DNA from: DASWJZ01 sp963761005
GTDB taxonomy: Bacteria; Pseudomonadota; Alphaproteobacteria; Rhizobiales; Afifellaceae
NCBI GenBank assembly: GCA_963761005.1
Contig: CAVXFK010000027.1
Span: forward strand, 992,001 to 1,056,000
Direction: 5' to 3'
DNA: 64,000 nucleotides
A model generated the notes under the pieces. It searched no databases and was not told the DNA's origin. It worked only from the letters and a program-made list of their open reading frames with translations. Each line of letters starts with the position of its first letter. Position 1 is the first letter of the stretch. This document shows, piece after piece, positions 17,727 to 27,848 of the stretch. Made by a program: the position numbers and the translations under genes.

Positions 17727-18461
17727 TCAAAGGAGAAGCGGCGTGAACACCGCGAAGGCGGGGATCGTGTCCCTGATTCCGCCAAGCGCTGTGCCGATCG
17801 CCGACTTGTCGACGACGACGATGTCGCCGCCATAGAGGACAGGATCGGCTGTCCGGCCGCTGCGGATCGCGGCGAGATCGAACTTCGCGGCGAGCCGGTT
17901 CTGATCGACGGTGCGGAAAACGACGATACCGCGGGAATTGGCGTTTTTCGCCAGGCCGCCGGAAAGCGCGATCGTCTGAAGCAGGGTTGTCGGGCCGTTC
18001 AGCGTCACCATCCCGGGAGTGTTGACCGCGCCGTCGACTGTCACCTGCTGGCTGGTCGCTTCCTTGACGAAAACGGTGACCTGCGCGGACTGCAGATATT
18101 TGGCCTCAAGCTTCCTCTTGATCTCGCTCTCAAGCTCGACGACCGTCTTGCCGCCGGCCTGCACCGCTCCGATCAACGGCATGGATATCTCGCCGTTCGC
18201 GGCGACCTTCACGGTCTCGCTCAGATCGGGAACCTGGAAGACCGAGATATCGAGCAGGTCGAGGGGACCGATCCGATATTCGACCTCTGCGGCGTTGGGT
18301 GATGCGGTAAGAACCTGAGGCGCGGGGAGGGCAGCGGTCTGCTGGATGGAACCGGTGGTCGGGCCGCTCGAGCCCGACGAGGTGCAGCCGGCAAGCGCTC
18401 CGAGCAGCAGCGCGAGCGCCGCGATCTCTGAGAAGGGTGTCGCGTCATGATCCGCCTCCAC
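17727..18461 (-). CDS. Polysaccharide export lipoprotein (Wza/GumB-like), start possibly disrupted
   Basis: This is a 244-residue outer-membrane export protein of the Poly_export/SLBB type. A lipobox is visible (LLLGALAGC), followed by a low-complexity stretch and the family segments YRIGPLDLLDISVFQV, GEISMPLIG and VNTPGMVTL. The open frame starts at GTG 18461, but the best ribosome-binding site (GGAGGCGGATC) leads to ATG 18448 in another frame. From that ATG, inserting one T would read MTRHPFSEIAALALLL directly into the lipoprotein signal. A one-base loss near 18435 is therefore suspected. If the GTG is used the protein is intact. Confidence 0.78.
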   Translation of the reverse strand: MEADHDATPFSEIAALALLLGALAGCTSSGSSGPTTGSIQQTAALPAPQVLTASPNAAEVEYRIGPLDLLDISVFQVPDLSETVKVAANGEISMPLIGAVQAGGKTVVELESEIKRKLEAKYLQSAQVTVFVKEATSQQVTVDGAVNTPGMVTLNGPTTLLQTIALSGGLAKNANSRGIVVFRTVDQNRLAAKFDLAAIRSGRTADPVLYGGDIVVVDKSAIGTALGGIRDTIPAFAVFTPLLL

Positions 18462-18492
18462 TCACCCGTGTACTCAGCCACTCCCGGTCCAT

Positions 18493-19262
18493 TCAGCCCT
18501 GCGCGCGCCGCACGGGGCTCTCGAACCTCATCGGCATTGGCAAATCGGCTGGACTCATGTTCTCGAGAATGCCCGCCGGGCGCGTGAACACGAGATGCAC
18601 CGCTTCCGCACGCCCGAGCTGCTCTTCGACGGCATGAAAGGCATCGCGGAGGCCTGGCTTTCGGACCTTTGTGTCGTGCGCGTCCGAGGCGATGATATGC
18701 ACCAGCCCGTCCTCCAGCATCCGCTCGGCCAAACCGCGAGCGCGCCGCCCGAATCCGCCCAAGATCGAGCCCGCCGTCACCTGTATCCAGATTCCGGAGC
18801 GGACGAGGCGCTCAATCACCTCATAATGTGATTCGATCCAGGACATGCGCTCCGGATGCGTGATGATCGGCACATATCCAGCGCCGATAATCCCGAAGAG
18901 AAAATCGTCGAAGCGCGGCGGGATCACGCCTTGCGGCGGCTCAAGCAGGAAGTATCGCGACCGCCCGAGCGAGGGCACGTGCCCGCTCTTCAGCCTCTTC
19001 AGCAGGTCGGCGCGACGTGAATGTCGGCACCGGACACGAGCACCAGCGGGATCTCGGCGTTGTCGATCTCCCTCTGGAGCGCGGAAACCGCACTGCGGAT
19101 CTGCGGCCCCGAATTGGCGTAGACGCCCGGCGTGATATGCGGCGTGCAGGCCAGGATGCGCACGCCGTCGGCGACGGCAATCCGTGCCATCTCCAGCGAC
19201 TCGCCGAGGCTTTTCGGGCCGTCGTCGATCTGCGGAAGCAGGTGACAATGCAGGTCGATCAA
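18493..19262 (-). pseudogene. CpsB/CapC-type tyrosine phosphatase, frameshifted
   Basis: The N-terminal third (IDLHCHLLPQIDDGP to SGADIHVAP, from TTG 19262) and the C-terminal two thirds (DLLKRLKSG, RYFLLEPP, ITHPERMSWIE, IIASDAHD) lie in different frames. The join is near 19010, where one C appears to be missing from a CCCG. Together they form a complete PHP-fold phosphatase of about 256 residues. CpsB enzymes dephosphorylate the tyrosine kinase that controls exopolysaccharide export. It lies directly upstream of wza and broken wzz. The metal-binding residues HCH, D and H-x-E are all still encoded. Confidence 0.83.
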
Positions 19263-19510
19263 ATCCGCGAACTCGGGCTGCCGATCGAAACGACGATCGC
19301 CGGAGAAATATCAACCCTCCGGTCGGCGGCATTGTCACCGATTCGCTTCGCCGTCGCAGCCACGTTTCGCTGGTGATTCGACCAAGGAAACGAGGCTCAG
19401 GCCGCAAAATCGCCGTGATGTAAGCCGCGCTGCAAGGAGCGATTCGCGAGCGTGCACGCCGAACGCGCCGACGCATGCCAACGCGGTTCGGGGCGTTTTA
19501 GTGGATGCCC

Positions 19511-20173
19511 TCATTGGCCGTTGGATAGGCGATGCAGGACGAACGTCGAGTGGCCGTGAATCTCCAGTGAGAGGTATTCGAATCCCCAGTTCTGCTCGTT
19601 GCAGAATTCGCCAACCGCTTCGATAACGCCGTAGGGCCACGGCTTGAAAACATTGCCCACGCAGTAGTCGTGCCCGCCAATGCGGCCGCCCTCCTTCACC
19701 TTTCCGGCCGCAATGAGCAGTTCCTTTGCCGTCGTTTCATAGCTGTGATCCGTGTCGATGTAGACGAAGTCCAATGACCGGTCCGGGAATTTGGAGAGAA
19801 CGCCGGTGGAAGAACCCTGCCTGATGATGATTTCGGCTCGGGCGATCCGCTCTTTGAACTTCGCGCGCACCTCCTGAAGGCCGCTTGCGTACCTGTCGCT
19901 ATCCCAACTGTCGATGAGATAGAGGCGCTCCGGATTGCAACGATCAATGATCTCTCGGCTGAGTGCCCCGAAGGCGACTCCAACCTCGGCAATCGTCATT
20001 CCCTTTGGGAGGTTGTCCAAGATTGCCTCACGGTGGGGCATAACCTTGCAGCCCCGCACATGTTTCATCATGAGGGGGCGCTGAGGAACGTTGGACTTGA
20101 GTACCCTGCTTCGCTCTTCGAGGGTGATATTCGACTGACCCAAGGCGGGCTCTTTCCGGTTGTTCTCTGGCAA
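19511..20173 (-). CDS. Class I SAM-dependent methyltransferase (Methyltransf_24-like)
   Basis: The protein is 220 residues if TTG 20173 is used; the ATG pair at 20071/20068 is a shorter alternative. The SAM-binding motif region reads TIAEVGVAFGALSREII, followed by LYLIDSWDSD, and the catalytic-domain motif FVYIDTDHSYE with GGRIGGHDYC. Proteins of this kind modify sugars in surface-polysaccharide clusters. It precedes the broken exopolysaccharide genes on the same strand, with a 248-base gap. That gap contains an imperfect hairpin at 19457-19494 but no other feature I can name. Confidence 0.8.
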   Translation of the reverse strand: MPENNRKEPALGQSNITLEERSRVLKSNVPQRPLMMKHVRGCKVMPHREAILDNLPKGMTIAEVGVAFGALSREIIDRCNPERLYLIDSWDSDRYASGLQEVRAKFKERIARAEIIIRQGSSTGVLSKFPDRSLDFVYIDTDHSYETTAKELLIAAGKVKEGGRIGGHDYCVGNVFKPWPYGVIEAVGEFCNEQNWGFEYLSLEIHGHSTFVLHRLSNGQ

Positions 20174-20404
20174 GCCCCCTCACTGAACAGAATAAGTTAC
20201 GAAGACAGACTGCGCGTCATATCTCAAAATGGATGTCGGAAGCGGAGCGGGGCGCCGATTGCCTCAATATTCAGTTGCTGCGGCGTGTCGTAAAACTCGT
20301 CTAAATCCCTTTACTCTTTCTATTGCGGCCGACGCCGCGGCAGAGTGGTGGCTTCTGGGGCGAATCGAGCCGAGCGCGCGCGGCGCGGCCGACAAAGGGA
20401 GAAG

Positions 20405-21181
20405 ATGAGCCTCTTCCTCGACAAACTGCTCACTGTCTTCGTCCTGCCCCTCGGCGCAGCGCTCGTGCTCGGCATCGTCGGGCTTGCGCTCTCGTTTACG
20501 CGCTGGCGAAACCTCGCGCGTGCAGCGCTCGCGATCGTCGTCGTGGGCCTTTGGATCGCGGCGACACCGCTCTTCTCGCATTGGATCGCCGCGAAGCTTG
20601 AGGGTCGGTATCCGCCGCGGCCGGTTGACGACATGCCGAAGGCTGACGCCATCGTCGTGCTCGGCGGCTACCTCGGGCAGCCGCTGCCGCCGCGCGTGAC
20701 ATCCGACCTCACCGATGCGGCGGATCGCGTGTTTGAGGCAGCGCGGCTCTACCGCGCCGGCAAAGCGCCGCGAATCGTCGTGTCGGGCGGCAACCTTCCC
20801 TGGTACCCGAGCATCAAGCCGGAGGCCGCGCTCGCCGCGGACCTGCTGGTTGAACTCGGGGTGCCGCGCGCCGACCTCGTGCTTGAGGGGGAGAGCCGGA
20901 CGACACGCGAGAACGCCGTCAACACCGCCAAGATATTCGCCGCGAACGGCTGGACCTCCGGCCTTCTGGTCACGTCAGGAATGCATATGCCGCGGGCGCT
21001 TGCCGTGTTTAGCCGCGTCGGCCTCGACATGACGCCGGCAACGACCGATGTCAGCGCGCAGGATCGCGGCTTCGGCGGACTCTTCGTGTTGCTTCCCGAC
21101 GCCGAGGAGCTCAACCGCACGACGCTCGCCGTCAAAGAGATCATCGGCGGCTTCGTCTATCGCCACCGCGGTTGGGAATAG
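20405..21181 (+). CDS. YdcF/ElyC-family membrane protein (DUF218)
   Basis: This 258-residue protein begins at ATG 20405 behind an AAGGGAGA site. Two N-terminal membrane helices (about 10-65) are followed by a cytoplasmic or periplasmic DUF218 domain with KADAIVVLGGYLG, RIVVSGGNLPW, LVLEGESRTTRENA and LLVTSGMHMPRA. Relatives such as ElyC affect envelope and peptidoglycan precursor metabolism. It is transcribed away from the exopolysaccharide remnant; the 231-base gap between them holds no other gene. Confidence 0.88.
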   Translation: MSLFLDKLLTVFVLPLGAALVLGIVGLALSFTRWRNLARAALAIVVVGLWIAATPLFSHWIAAKLEGRYPPRPVDDMPKADAIVVLGGYLGQPLPPRVTSDLTDAADRVFEAARLYRAGKAPRIVVSGGNLPWYPSIKPEAALAADLLVELGVPRADLVLEGESRTTRENAVNTAKIFAANGWTSGLLVTSGMHMPRALAVFSRVGLDMTPATTDVSAQDRGFGGLFVLLPDAEELNRTTLAVKEIIGGFVYRHRGWE

Positions 21182-21272
21182 CGCGCTCCAAACCCCGCGC
21201 CCTGCGTGAAGTCCGTATGGACAGGGAAATCAGGATTCGTGCAGTCTGTCTCAGGAGCATCGGGCGGGGCGT

Positions 21273-22163
21273 ATGGAATCTCGAACTCGGGTTGTCGTCC
21301 ACCAAGACGATGTCGGCATGAACCACGGGGCGAATGCCGCCTTTCGCGACCTGACGCGCCTTGGGATATGCACGGCCGGCGCCGTCATGGTCCCGTGCCC
21401 GTGGTTTCCTGAAGTCGCCGAGATGCAGGCGCGCGATCCAAGCCTCGACATCGGCGTCCACCTCGTCCTGACATCCGAGTTCAAGCCCTATCGCTGGCGG
21501 CCGCTGACGGGCGCGTCGCAGGCGTCGGGCCTCGTCGACCCCGACGGGTATTTCTGGCCGACGGCGCGCGAGGCCCGCGAGCATGCCGATCCGGATGCGG
21601 TGGAGGCCGAGCTTCGCGCTCAGGTTGACGCGGCGAAGCATGCGGGCATCGATATCACCCACATCGACTCGCACATGTTCACCGTCGTCTGCCCGAAATT
21701 CATCGACATCTACACGCGGCTCGGTCGCGAGGAGCGCGTGCCGGTCCTGCTCGTGCGCCAGGACGCCGCCTACGGATCGATGCAGAAGGGGCCGGCGGTC
21801 GATGCTGCGATCCGGGCCGCCGACGGCGAGGGGCTGCCCGTCTTCGACCGGGTGCTCGAGACCCCGTGGCAGCGCGGGACTTCGGTCGAGAGCGATTACG
21901 ACGCGCTCCTCGGGTCGATCGAACCCGGGCTCAACTACCTGGCGCTCCACTTCAATGCGCCGGGGGAGATCGCGTCGATCGAGCCCGACCCTGCCGATAT
22001 CCGGACCGACGAATATGCGCTCTTCCGCAGTGCGGGAATGCGCGACCGGCTCATGTCGGGCGATATCGAACTGATCGGCATGCGCGGACTGCGCGACAGC
22101 CTTCGCCGCGGTCCCTATGCTGCAACCAAAGCTGACTCGCCCGCTGCCCCCGCGGCGGTTTAG
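21273..22163 (+). CDS. ChbG/YdjC-family carbohydrate deacetylase
   Basis: This 296-residue cytosolic protein has YdjC metal-binding residues in HQDDVGMNHG (Asp pair) and in ITHIDSHM (His pair). It also has GVHLVLTSEFK and a C-terminal LHFNAPGEI. Family members remove N-acetyl groups from chitooligosaccharides or related sugars. It lies between the YdcF gene and a sugar ABC operon starting 110 bases downstream, so it may act on sugars taken up by that system. The link is positional only. Confidence 0.88.
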   Translation: MESRTRVVVHQDDVGMNHGANAAFRDLTRLGICTAGAVMVPCPWFPEVAEMQARDPSLDIGVHLVLTSEFKPYRWRPLTGASQASGLVDPDGYFWPTAREAREHADPDAVEAELRAQVDAAKHAGIDITHIDSHMFTVVCPKFIDIYTRLGREERVPVLLVRQDAAYGSMQKGPAVDAAIRAADGEGLPVFDRVLETPWQRGTSVESDYDALLGSIEPGLNYLALHFNAPGEIASIEPDPADIRTDEYALFRSAGMRDRLMSGDIELIGMRGLRDSLRRGPYAATKADSPAAPAAV

Positions 22164-22273
22164 AAATACAATATGACTTCGGTTCGCAGTCTGGATCGGA
22201 GCAGGGGGTCGCCACGGCAGGCCGGCATGCCGAGGCGTGAAAGTGCGTCAAAGCCGGAAGGGAGAGGGGTCTC

Positions 22274-23257
22274 ATGAATATCCAGCGAACGTATGCCTTC
22301 CTTCGCGCCGGCGCCGTGGCGCTCGGCGTCGCCGCCGCGGCTTTCTTCGCGACCGCTGCTTCGGCCCAGATCAAGGACGCCAAGGACGTCCACATCATTT
22401 TCGTCACGCACGGCCAGGCGGCGGACGTCTACTGGTCGGTGGTCAAGAACGGGGTCCTCGCCGGCCAGAAGGCCATGGGAAGCCAAGTGGACTATCATTC
22501 CCCCGACACCTTCGACATGGTCCAGATGGCGCGGTTGATCGATGCCGCGGTGGCGGAAAAGCCTGACGCCATCGTCGTGTCGATTCCGGACACGACGGCG
22601 CTCAAGGATTCGATCATGAACGCCAAGGCGGCCGGTATCCCGGTCGGCGTGATCGACACCGGCATCGACCAGGTGAAGGACTGGGGCCTCGATCTCTGGG
22701 TCGGCGGCGGCTCCGAATACGACAACGGTCTGCGCGCCGGCGAGATCATGGGCAAGGAGGGCGTGAAGTCGGCGGTGTGCGTCAACCAGGAGGTCGGCAA
22801 CGTCTCCCTCGACGACCGCTGCAACGGCTTCAAGGACGGGCTCGCCAAGACCGGCGGCAAGATGGAGATCGTAGCGGTGACGATGGACCCGACCGAATTG
22901 GCCGGCCGTGTCGAAGCCTTCATCACGGCGCATCCGGACACAGACGGCGTTCTCGCGCTCGGGCCGAGCGTCGCCGATCCGATCCTGCAGCGGCTGCGCG
23001 ACAGCGGCATGATCAGCAAGATCAAGATGGGCACCTTCGACCTGTCGCCGGTGGCCCTTGAGGCCGTCGACAAGGGCGACATGCTCTTCGCCATCGACAG
23101 CCAGCAATATCTGATGGGCTATCTCCCGGTCGTCTTCTTCACGATGAAGGCGATGTACGGGACCCTCCCGACCGACAACGTCATGACCGGTCCGGCCTTC
23201 ATCATGAAGGGGCAGGGCCAGCACGTCCTGGCGCTGAGCAAGCAGGGCATCCGCTAG
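22274..23257 (+). CDS. Sugar ABC transporter substrate-binding protein (CUT2)
   Basis: The 327-residue protein has a clear signal peptide (AGAVALGVAAAAFFATAASAQ). Its Peripla_BP_4 mature domain has segments DVHIIFVTHGQAAD, DAIVVSIPDT, GIPVGVIDTGID and a C-terminal MLFAIDSQQYLMGY. It should bind a monosaccharide for the permease and ATPase encoded downstream. The start ATG 22274 follows a GGGAGAGG site. Confidence 0.92.
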   Translation: MNIQRTYAFLRAGAVALGVAAAAFFATAASAQIKDAKDVHIIFVTHGQAADVYWSVVKNGVLAGQKAMGSQVDYHSPDTFDMVQMARLIDAAVAEKPDAIVVSIPDTTALKDSIMNAKAAGIPVGVIDTGIDQVKDWGLDLWVGGGSEYDNGLRAGEIMGKEGVKSAVCVNQEVGNVSLDDRCNGFKDGLAKTGGKMEIVAVTMDPTELAGRVEAFITAHPDTDGVLALGPSVADPILQRLRDSGMISKIKMGTFDLSPVALEAVDKGDMLFAIDSQQYLMGYLPVVFFTMKAMYGTLPTDNVMTGPAFIMKGQGQHVLALSKQGIR

Positions 23258-23267
23258 AATGGCGCTT

Positions 23268-23292
23268 GGGGCCGGCCGACCAGGCCGGCCCC
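23268..23292 (+). terminator. Hairpin between binding-protein and permease genes
   Basis: A perfect 10-bp GC-rich stem (GGGGCCGGCC / GGCCGGCCCC) with a GACCA loop sits 11 bases after the binding-protein stop and has no T-run. It has the same placement as the hairpin in the first sugar operon. It is probably a partial terminator or an mRNA stabiliser. Confidence 0.6.
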
Positions 23293-23322
23293 GGACCTAA
23301 CTCCAATGCACGGGGGACGACC

Positions 23323-24413
23323 TTGGCGATCGCGGTTGACGAAAGACTGCGGCCAGCGTCACAGCTGACCCGCCTGCTTCGCCGGCCCGAGTTCGGGGCG
23401 CTGGCCGGCACTTTCCTCGTCATTCTCGCGTTCGCGATCTTCGCCGGCGATTCGGGGCTCTTCACCTCGCGCGGCATCATCAACGTGCTGCAGGTCTCCG
23501 CCGAGCTCGGCATTCTCGCCACGCCCGTGGCGCTATTGATGATCGGCGGCGAATTCGACCTCTCGATCGGCTCCACCGTGGGCTTCGCCGGCGTCGTGGT
23601 CGGGCTCGGCGTGACCGAGTTCCACCTGCCTCTCTCGCTCTCGGTGCTGATCGCCTTCGCCTTCGCGCTGCTGATCGGCTACGTGAACGGGCTTCTCCTG
23701 ATCCGCACCAAGCTGCCGTCCTTTATCGTGACGCTCGCGTTCCTCTTCATCCTGCGGGGGCTGACCCTTGCGCTCACGCGCGGCATCACTGGAAGGACGC
23801 AGATCCCCTACATTACCGAAGGTGTCAAAGACACCTGGATCGTCCACCTTTTCGCCGGATACGCCTTCGGCGACCTGTTCCGCTGGCTCGGCGCGATCGG
23901 CGTGATCGGGCTCCGCCCCGATGGCCTGCCGAATGTTCCGGGTGTTCCGGCATCGGTCCTCTGGTGGGTCGGCCTGACGGCGATTGCGACCTGGGTGCTT
24001 CTCAACACGCGCTTCGGCAACTGGATCTTCTCAGTCGGCGGCGACGCCAACGCCGCCCGCAACATCGGCGTGCCGGTCTCGCGCGTGAAGATCATCCTCT
24101 TCATCCTGACCGCGTTTGCGGCAACGCTCTTCGCGACGATCCAGGTCCTGAGCGTCGGCTCGGCCGACACGCTGCGCGGAACCCAGAAGGAGTTCGAGGC
24201 GATCATCGCTGCCGTCATCGGCGGTTGTCTGCTAACCGGCGGCTACGGGTCGGCGATCGGCGCCGCCTTCGGCGCGCTGATCTTCGGCTTCGTCCAGATG
24301 GGAATCTTCTACACCGGCGTCGATACCGACTGGTTCAAGGTCTTCCTCGGCCTAATGGTTCTGATCGCCGTGCTCTTCAACAACTACATCAGGCGCAAGG
24401 TGACGGAGGCGCG

Positions 24414-24417
<4 letters not shown>
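23323..24417 (+). CDS. CUT2-family sugar ABC transporter permease
   Basis: The protein is 364 residues if TTG 23323 is used; this is chosen because it follows a GGGGGA site and the hairpin lies upstream. About ten membrane helices are seen, with the family motif LMIGGEFDLSIGS and the C-terminal AAVIGGCLLTGGYGSAIGA. It forms the membrane channel of the second CUT2 system. Its stop overlaps the ATPase start as ATGA. Confidence 0.88.
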
Positions 24418-25232
<815 letters not shown>

Positions 25233-25422
25233 AGCGATCCGGAGCGTGTACCGACGGACAGCCGTGACTATCCTGTGTGCGGCGCCGCGAACACCACGGT
25301 GGTTCCGCTCCCCGCGTCGAGGCTTTCTTAAACGTAATCATCCGCCTGTGGCGACAGGATCGGCGTTGTTCTATTTCCTCCACAGCGCGGCCGATCCGCC
25401 GCCCGGACCCCAAGGAGCGACT

Positions 25423-26448
25423 ATGCAGCTAGGCATCATCGGGCTCGGACGGATGGGCGCCAACATCGCGCGCCGGCTCATGCGCGGCGGGCACGAATGC
25501 GTCGTCTTCGACATTCGGCCGCAATCGGTGGCAGCGCTCGCCGGCGAAGGCGCCGTCGGTGCGGACTCAGTGGCCGATCTCGTCGCCAAGCTGAAAGCCC
25601 CGCGCGCTGTGTGGATGATGCTGCCGGCTGTGATCGTCGACGGCACCATCGCTGACGCGTCGGGCCAGCTTGAGCCGGACGACATCTTGATCGACGGCGG
25701 CAATTCCTACTACCGCGACGACATCGTCCGCGCGAAGGCGCTTCTTCCGAAGCGCATCCACTATGTCGACGTCGGCACGAGCGGCGGCGTCTACGGCCTG
25801 GAGCGCGGCTTCTGCCAGATGATCGGTGGCGAAGATGCGCCGGTCAGGCGGCTCGATCCGATTTTCGCCACGCTCGCACCAGCGATCGATTCCGCGCCGC
25901 GCATTCCCGGACGCGCGGAACGCGGCACCACGGCCGAGCACGGCTACCTGCATTGCGGGCCGAGCGGCGCGGGCCATTTCGTCAAGATGGTCCACAACGG
26001 CATCGAATACGGCCTGATGGCCGCCTACGCCGAGGGCTTCAACATCCTGCGCCACGCCAATATCGGCTCGAAGTCGGCGGCGGCCGACGCGGAGACCGCG
26101 CCGCTCGCCGATCCGGAGGCCTATCGCTACGATCTCGATGTCTCGGAGATCGCTGAGATGTGGCGTCGCGGCAGTGTCATCTCCTCCTGGCTTCTCGACC
26201 TGACGGCGGAGGCGCTGCTCAACGACCACGACCTCTCGGCATTCAAGGGGCGGGTCTCCGATTCCGGCGAGGGTCGCTGGACGGTGAAGGCGGCAATCGA
26301 CGAAGGCGTGCCGGCGTCGGTCTTGAGCACGGCGCTCTTCGAGCGCTTCGCGTCGCGCGGCGCCGCCGATTTCGCCGACAAGCTGCTTTCCGCGATGCGC
26401 GGTGAGTTTGGCGGCCATGCCGAAAAACCCGCGGACAAAATAACATGA
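25423..26448 (+). CDS. gnd: 6-phosphogluconate dehydrogenase (decarboxylating), short GndA type
   Basis: The 341-residue protein is of the short Gnd class. It begins at ATG 25423 with CAAGGAG upstream. The nucleotide-binding motif is GLGRMGANIARR; the substrate and catalytic segments include IDGGNSYYRDD, TSGGVYGLERG and GHFVKMVHNGIEYG with the catalytic lysine. It converts 6-phosphogluconate to ribulose 5-phosphate with CO2 release. The stop overlaps the zwf start by four bases, which supports one operon for the oxidative pentose phosphate steps. Confidence 0.92.
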   Translation: MQLGIIGLGRMGANIARRLMRGGHECVVFDIRPQSVAALAGEGAVGADSVADLVAKLKAPRAVWMMLPAVIVDGTIADASGQLEPDDILIDGGNSYYRDDIVRAKALLPKRIHYVDVGTSGGVYGLERGFCQMIGGEDAPVRRLDPIFATLAPAIDSAPRIPGRAERGTTAEHGYLHCGPSGAGHFVKMVHNGIEYGLMAAYAEGFNILRHANIGSKSAAADAETAPLADPEAYRYDLDVSEIAEMWRRGSVISSWLLDLTAEALLNDHDLSAFKGRVSDSGEGRWTVKAAIDEGVPASVLSTALFERFASRGAADFADKLLSAMRGEFGGHAEKPADKIT

Positions 26449-27848
26449 GCGCGGACGCGAAGCCCTCCGATGCGCTGGTGCTCTTCGGCGCCAGTGGCGA
26501 TCTTGCGCACAAGAAGATCTTTCCCGCCCTCTACGCGATGTGCAGGCGGGGCAAGCTCAGCGTTCCAATCGTCGGCGTGGCGAAATCCGGCTGGACACTC
26601 GACGACCTGAAGACGCACGCGCGTGACGCCGTGCACGATCTGCCGGACTTCGACGCCGCCATATTCGCACAACTTGCCGGCCTCATGCGCTACATCGACG
26701 GCGACTACCGCGATGCCGCGACTTTTCGGCAACTGCGCTCCGCGCTCAACGCGAGCGAGCGGCCGCTCTACTACCTCGCCATCCCGCCGAGCATGTTTCC
26801 CGACGTCGTCAACGGGCTGGCGGCTTCAGGCGGTGTGGAAGGTGCGCGCGTCGTCGTTGAAAAACCGTTCGGGCGCGATCTTCGATCGGCTCAGGCGCTC
26901 GACAAGACCCTGCACAGCGTACTGTCGGAAGATGCCATCTTCAGGATCGATCACTTTCTCGGCAAGGAACCGGTTCAGAACCTGCTCTATTTCCGCTTCG
27001 CCAACGCGTTTCTGGAGCCGATCTGGAACCGCAACCATGTGCGCAGCGTCCAGATCACCATGGCCGAGAGCTTCGGCGTCGCCGGCCGCGGTCGCTTCTA
27101 TGAGGAAGTCGGCGCCATTCGCGACGTCATCCAGAATCATCTTCTACAGATCGTCGCCATTCTCGCGATGGAATGCCCAATCAGCGACGCAAGCAATTTC
27201 GTGCGCGACGAGAAGATCAAGGTGTTCAACTCCATTCGGCCGCTCAACCCGGCGGAGCTCGTGCGCGGCCAATTCAGCGACTATCGAAGCGAGCCGGGCG
27301 TGGCGCCGGACTCCGAGGTCGAGACGTACGCCGCACTGCGTTTGCACCTCGATTCCTGGCGCTGGCAAGGCGTGCCGTTCCTGGTGCGCGCCGGGAAGGA
27401 ACTCGCCGTGACGGCGACCGAAGTTCTGGTTGATCTCGATTATCCCCCGAAGATCGTCTTCGGCGGGAGCAGGCCCAGGCAGCCAAACTATCTTCGATTC
27501 CGCCTCAGCCCCGACGTGGTCATCGCTCTTGGTGCGCGGACCAAGAAGCCCGGCGAGGCGATGACCGGCGAGCAGGCCGAACTCAAGCTTCTGCATGGAA
27601 GCGGTGACGAAATGAGCGCCTACGAGCGGCTCATCGGCGATGCGATGATGGGAGACGCGACGCTTTTCGCGCGACAGGATAGTGCCGAAGCGCAGTGGCG
27701 CATCGTTGATCCGATCCTCGGCAACAAGACGCCCCTGCACGCATACGATCGCGGCTCGATGGGGCCGGTCGAGGCCGACAAGATTGCGAAAGGCGTCGGC
27801 GGCTGGCGCAAGCCGAGCATTGCAGGCGGATCGAGCCGTGGACAATAA
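26445..27848 (+). CDS. zwf: Glucose-6-phosphate dehydrogenase
   Basis: This 467-residue cytosolic enzyme has the nucleotide-binding motif GASGDLAHKK near the N-terminus. The active-site signature FRIDHFLGKEPVQNLLYFRF contains the substrate lysine and catalytic histidine. It oxidises glucose 6-phosphate to 6-phosphogluconolactone. It is coupled to gnd upstream and overlaps the kinase gene downstream. The lactonase step is not in the operon; a lactonase-family protein is encoded at 42838-43947. Confidence 0.96.
   Translation: MSADAKPSDALVLFGASGDLAHKKIFPALYAMCRRGKLSVPIVGVAKSGWTLDDLKTHARDAVHDLPDFDAAIFAQLAGLMRYIDGDYRDAATFRQLRSALNASERPLYYLAIPPSMFPDVVNGLAASGGVEGARVVVEKPFGRDLRSAQALDKTLHSVLSEDAIFRIDHFLGKEPVQNLLYFRFANAFLEPIWNRNHVRSVQITMAESFGVAGRGRFYEEVGAIRDVIQNHLLQIVAILAMECPISDASNFVRDEKIKVFNSIRPLNPAELVRGQFSDYRSEPGVAPDSEVETYAALRLHLDSWRWQGVPFLVRAGKELAVTATEVLVDLDYPPKIVFGGSRPRQPNYLRFRLSPDVVIALGARTKKPGEAMTGEQAELKLLHGSGDEMSAYERLIGDAMMGDATLFARQDSAEAQWRIVDPILGNKTPLHAYDRGSMGPVEADKIAKGVGGWRKPSIAGGSSRGQ

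Noticed and set aside
19457..19494. Rho-independent terminator after the methyltransferase gene
   Set aside because: The imperfect hairpin has its T-run on the wrong strand for that gene, and there is no plus-strand gene upstream to terminate.
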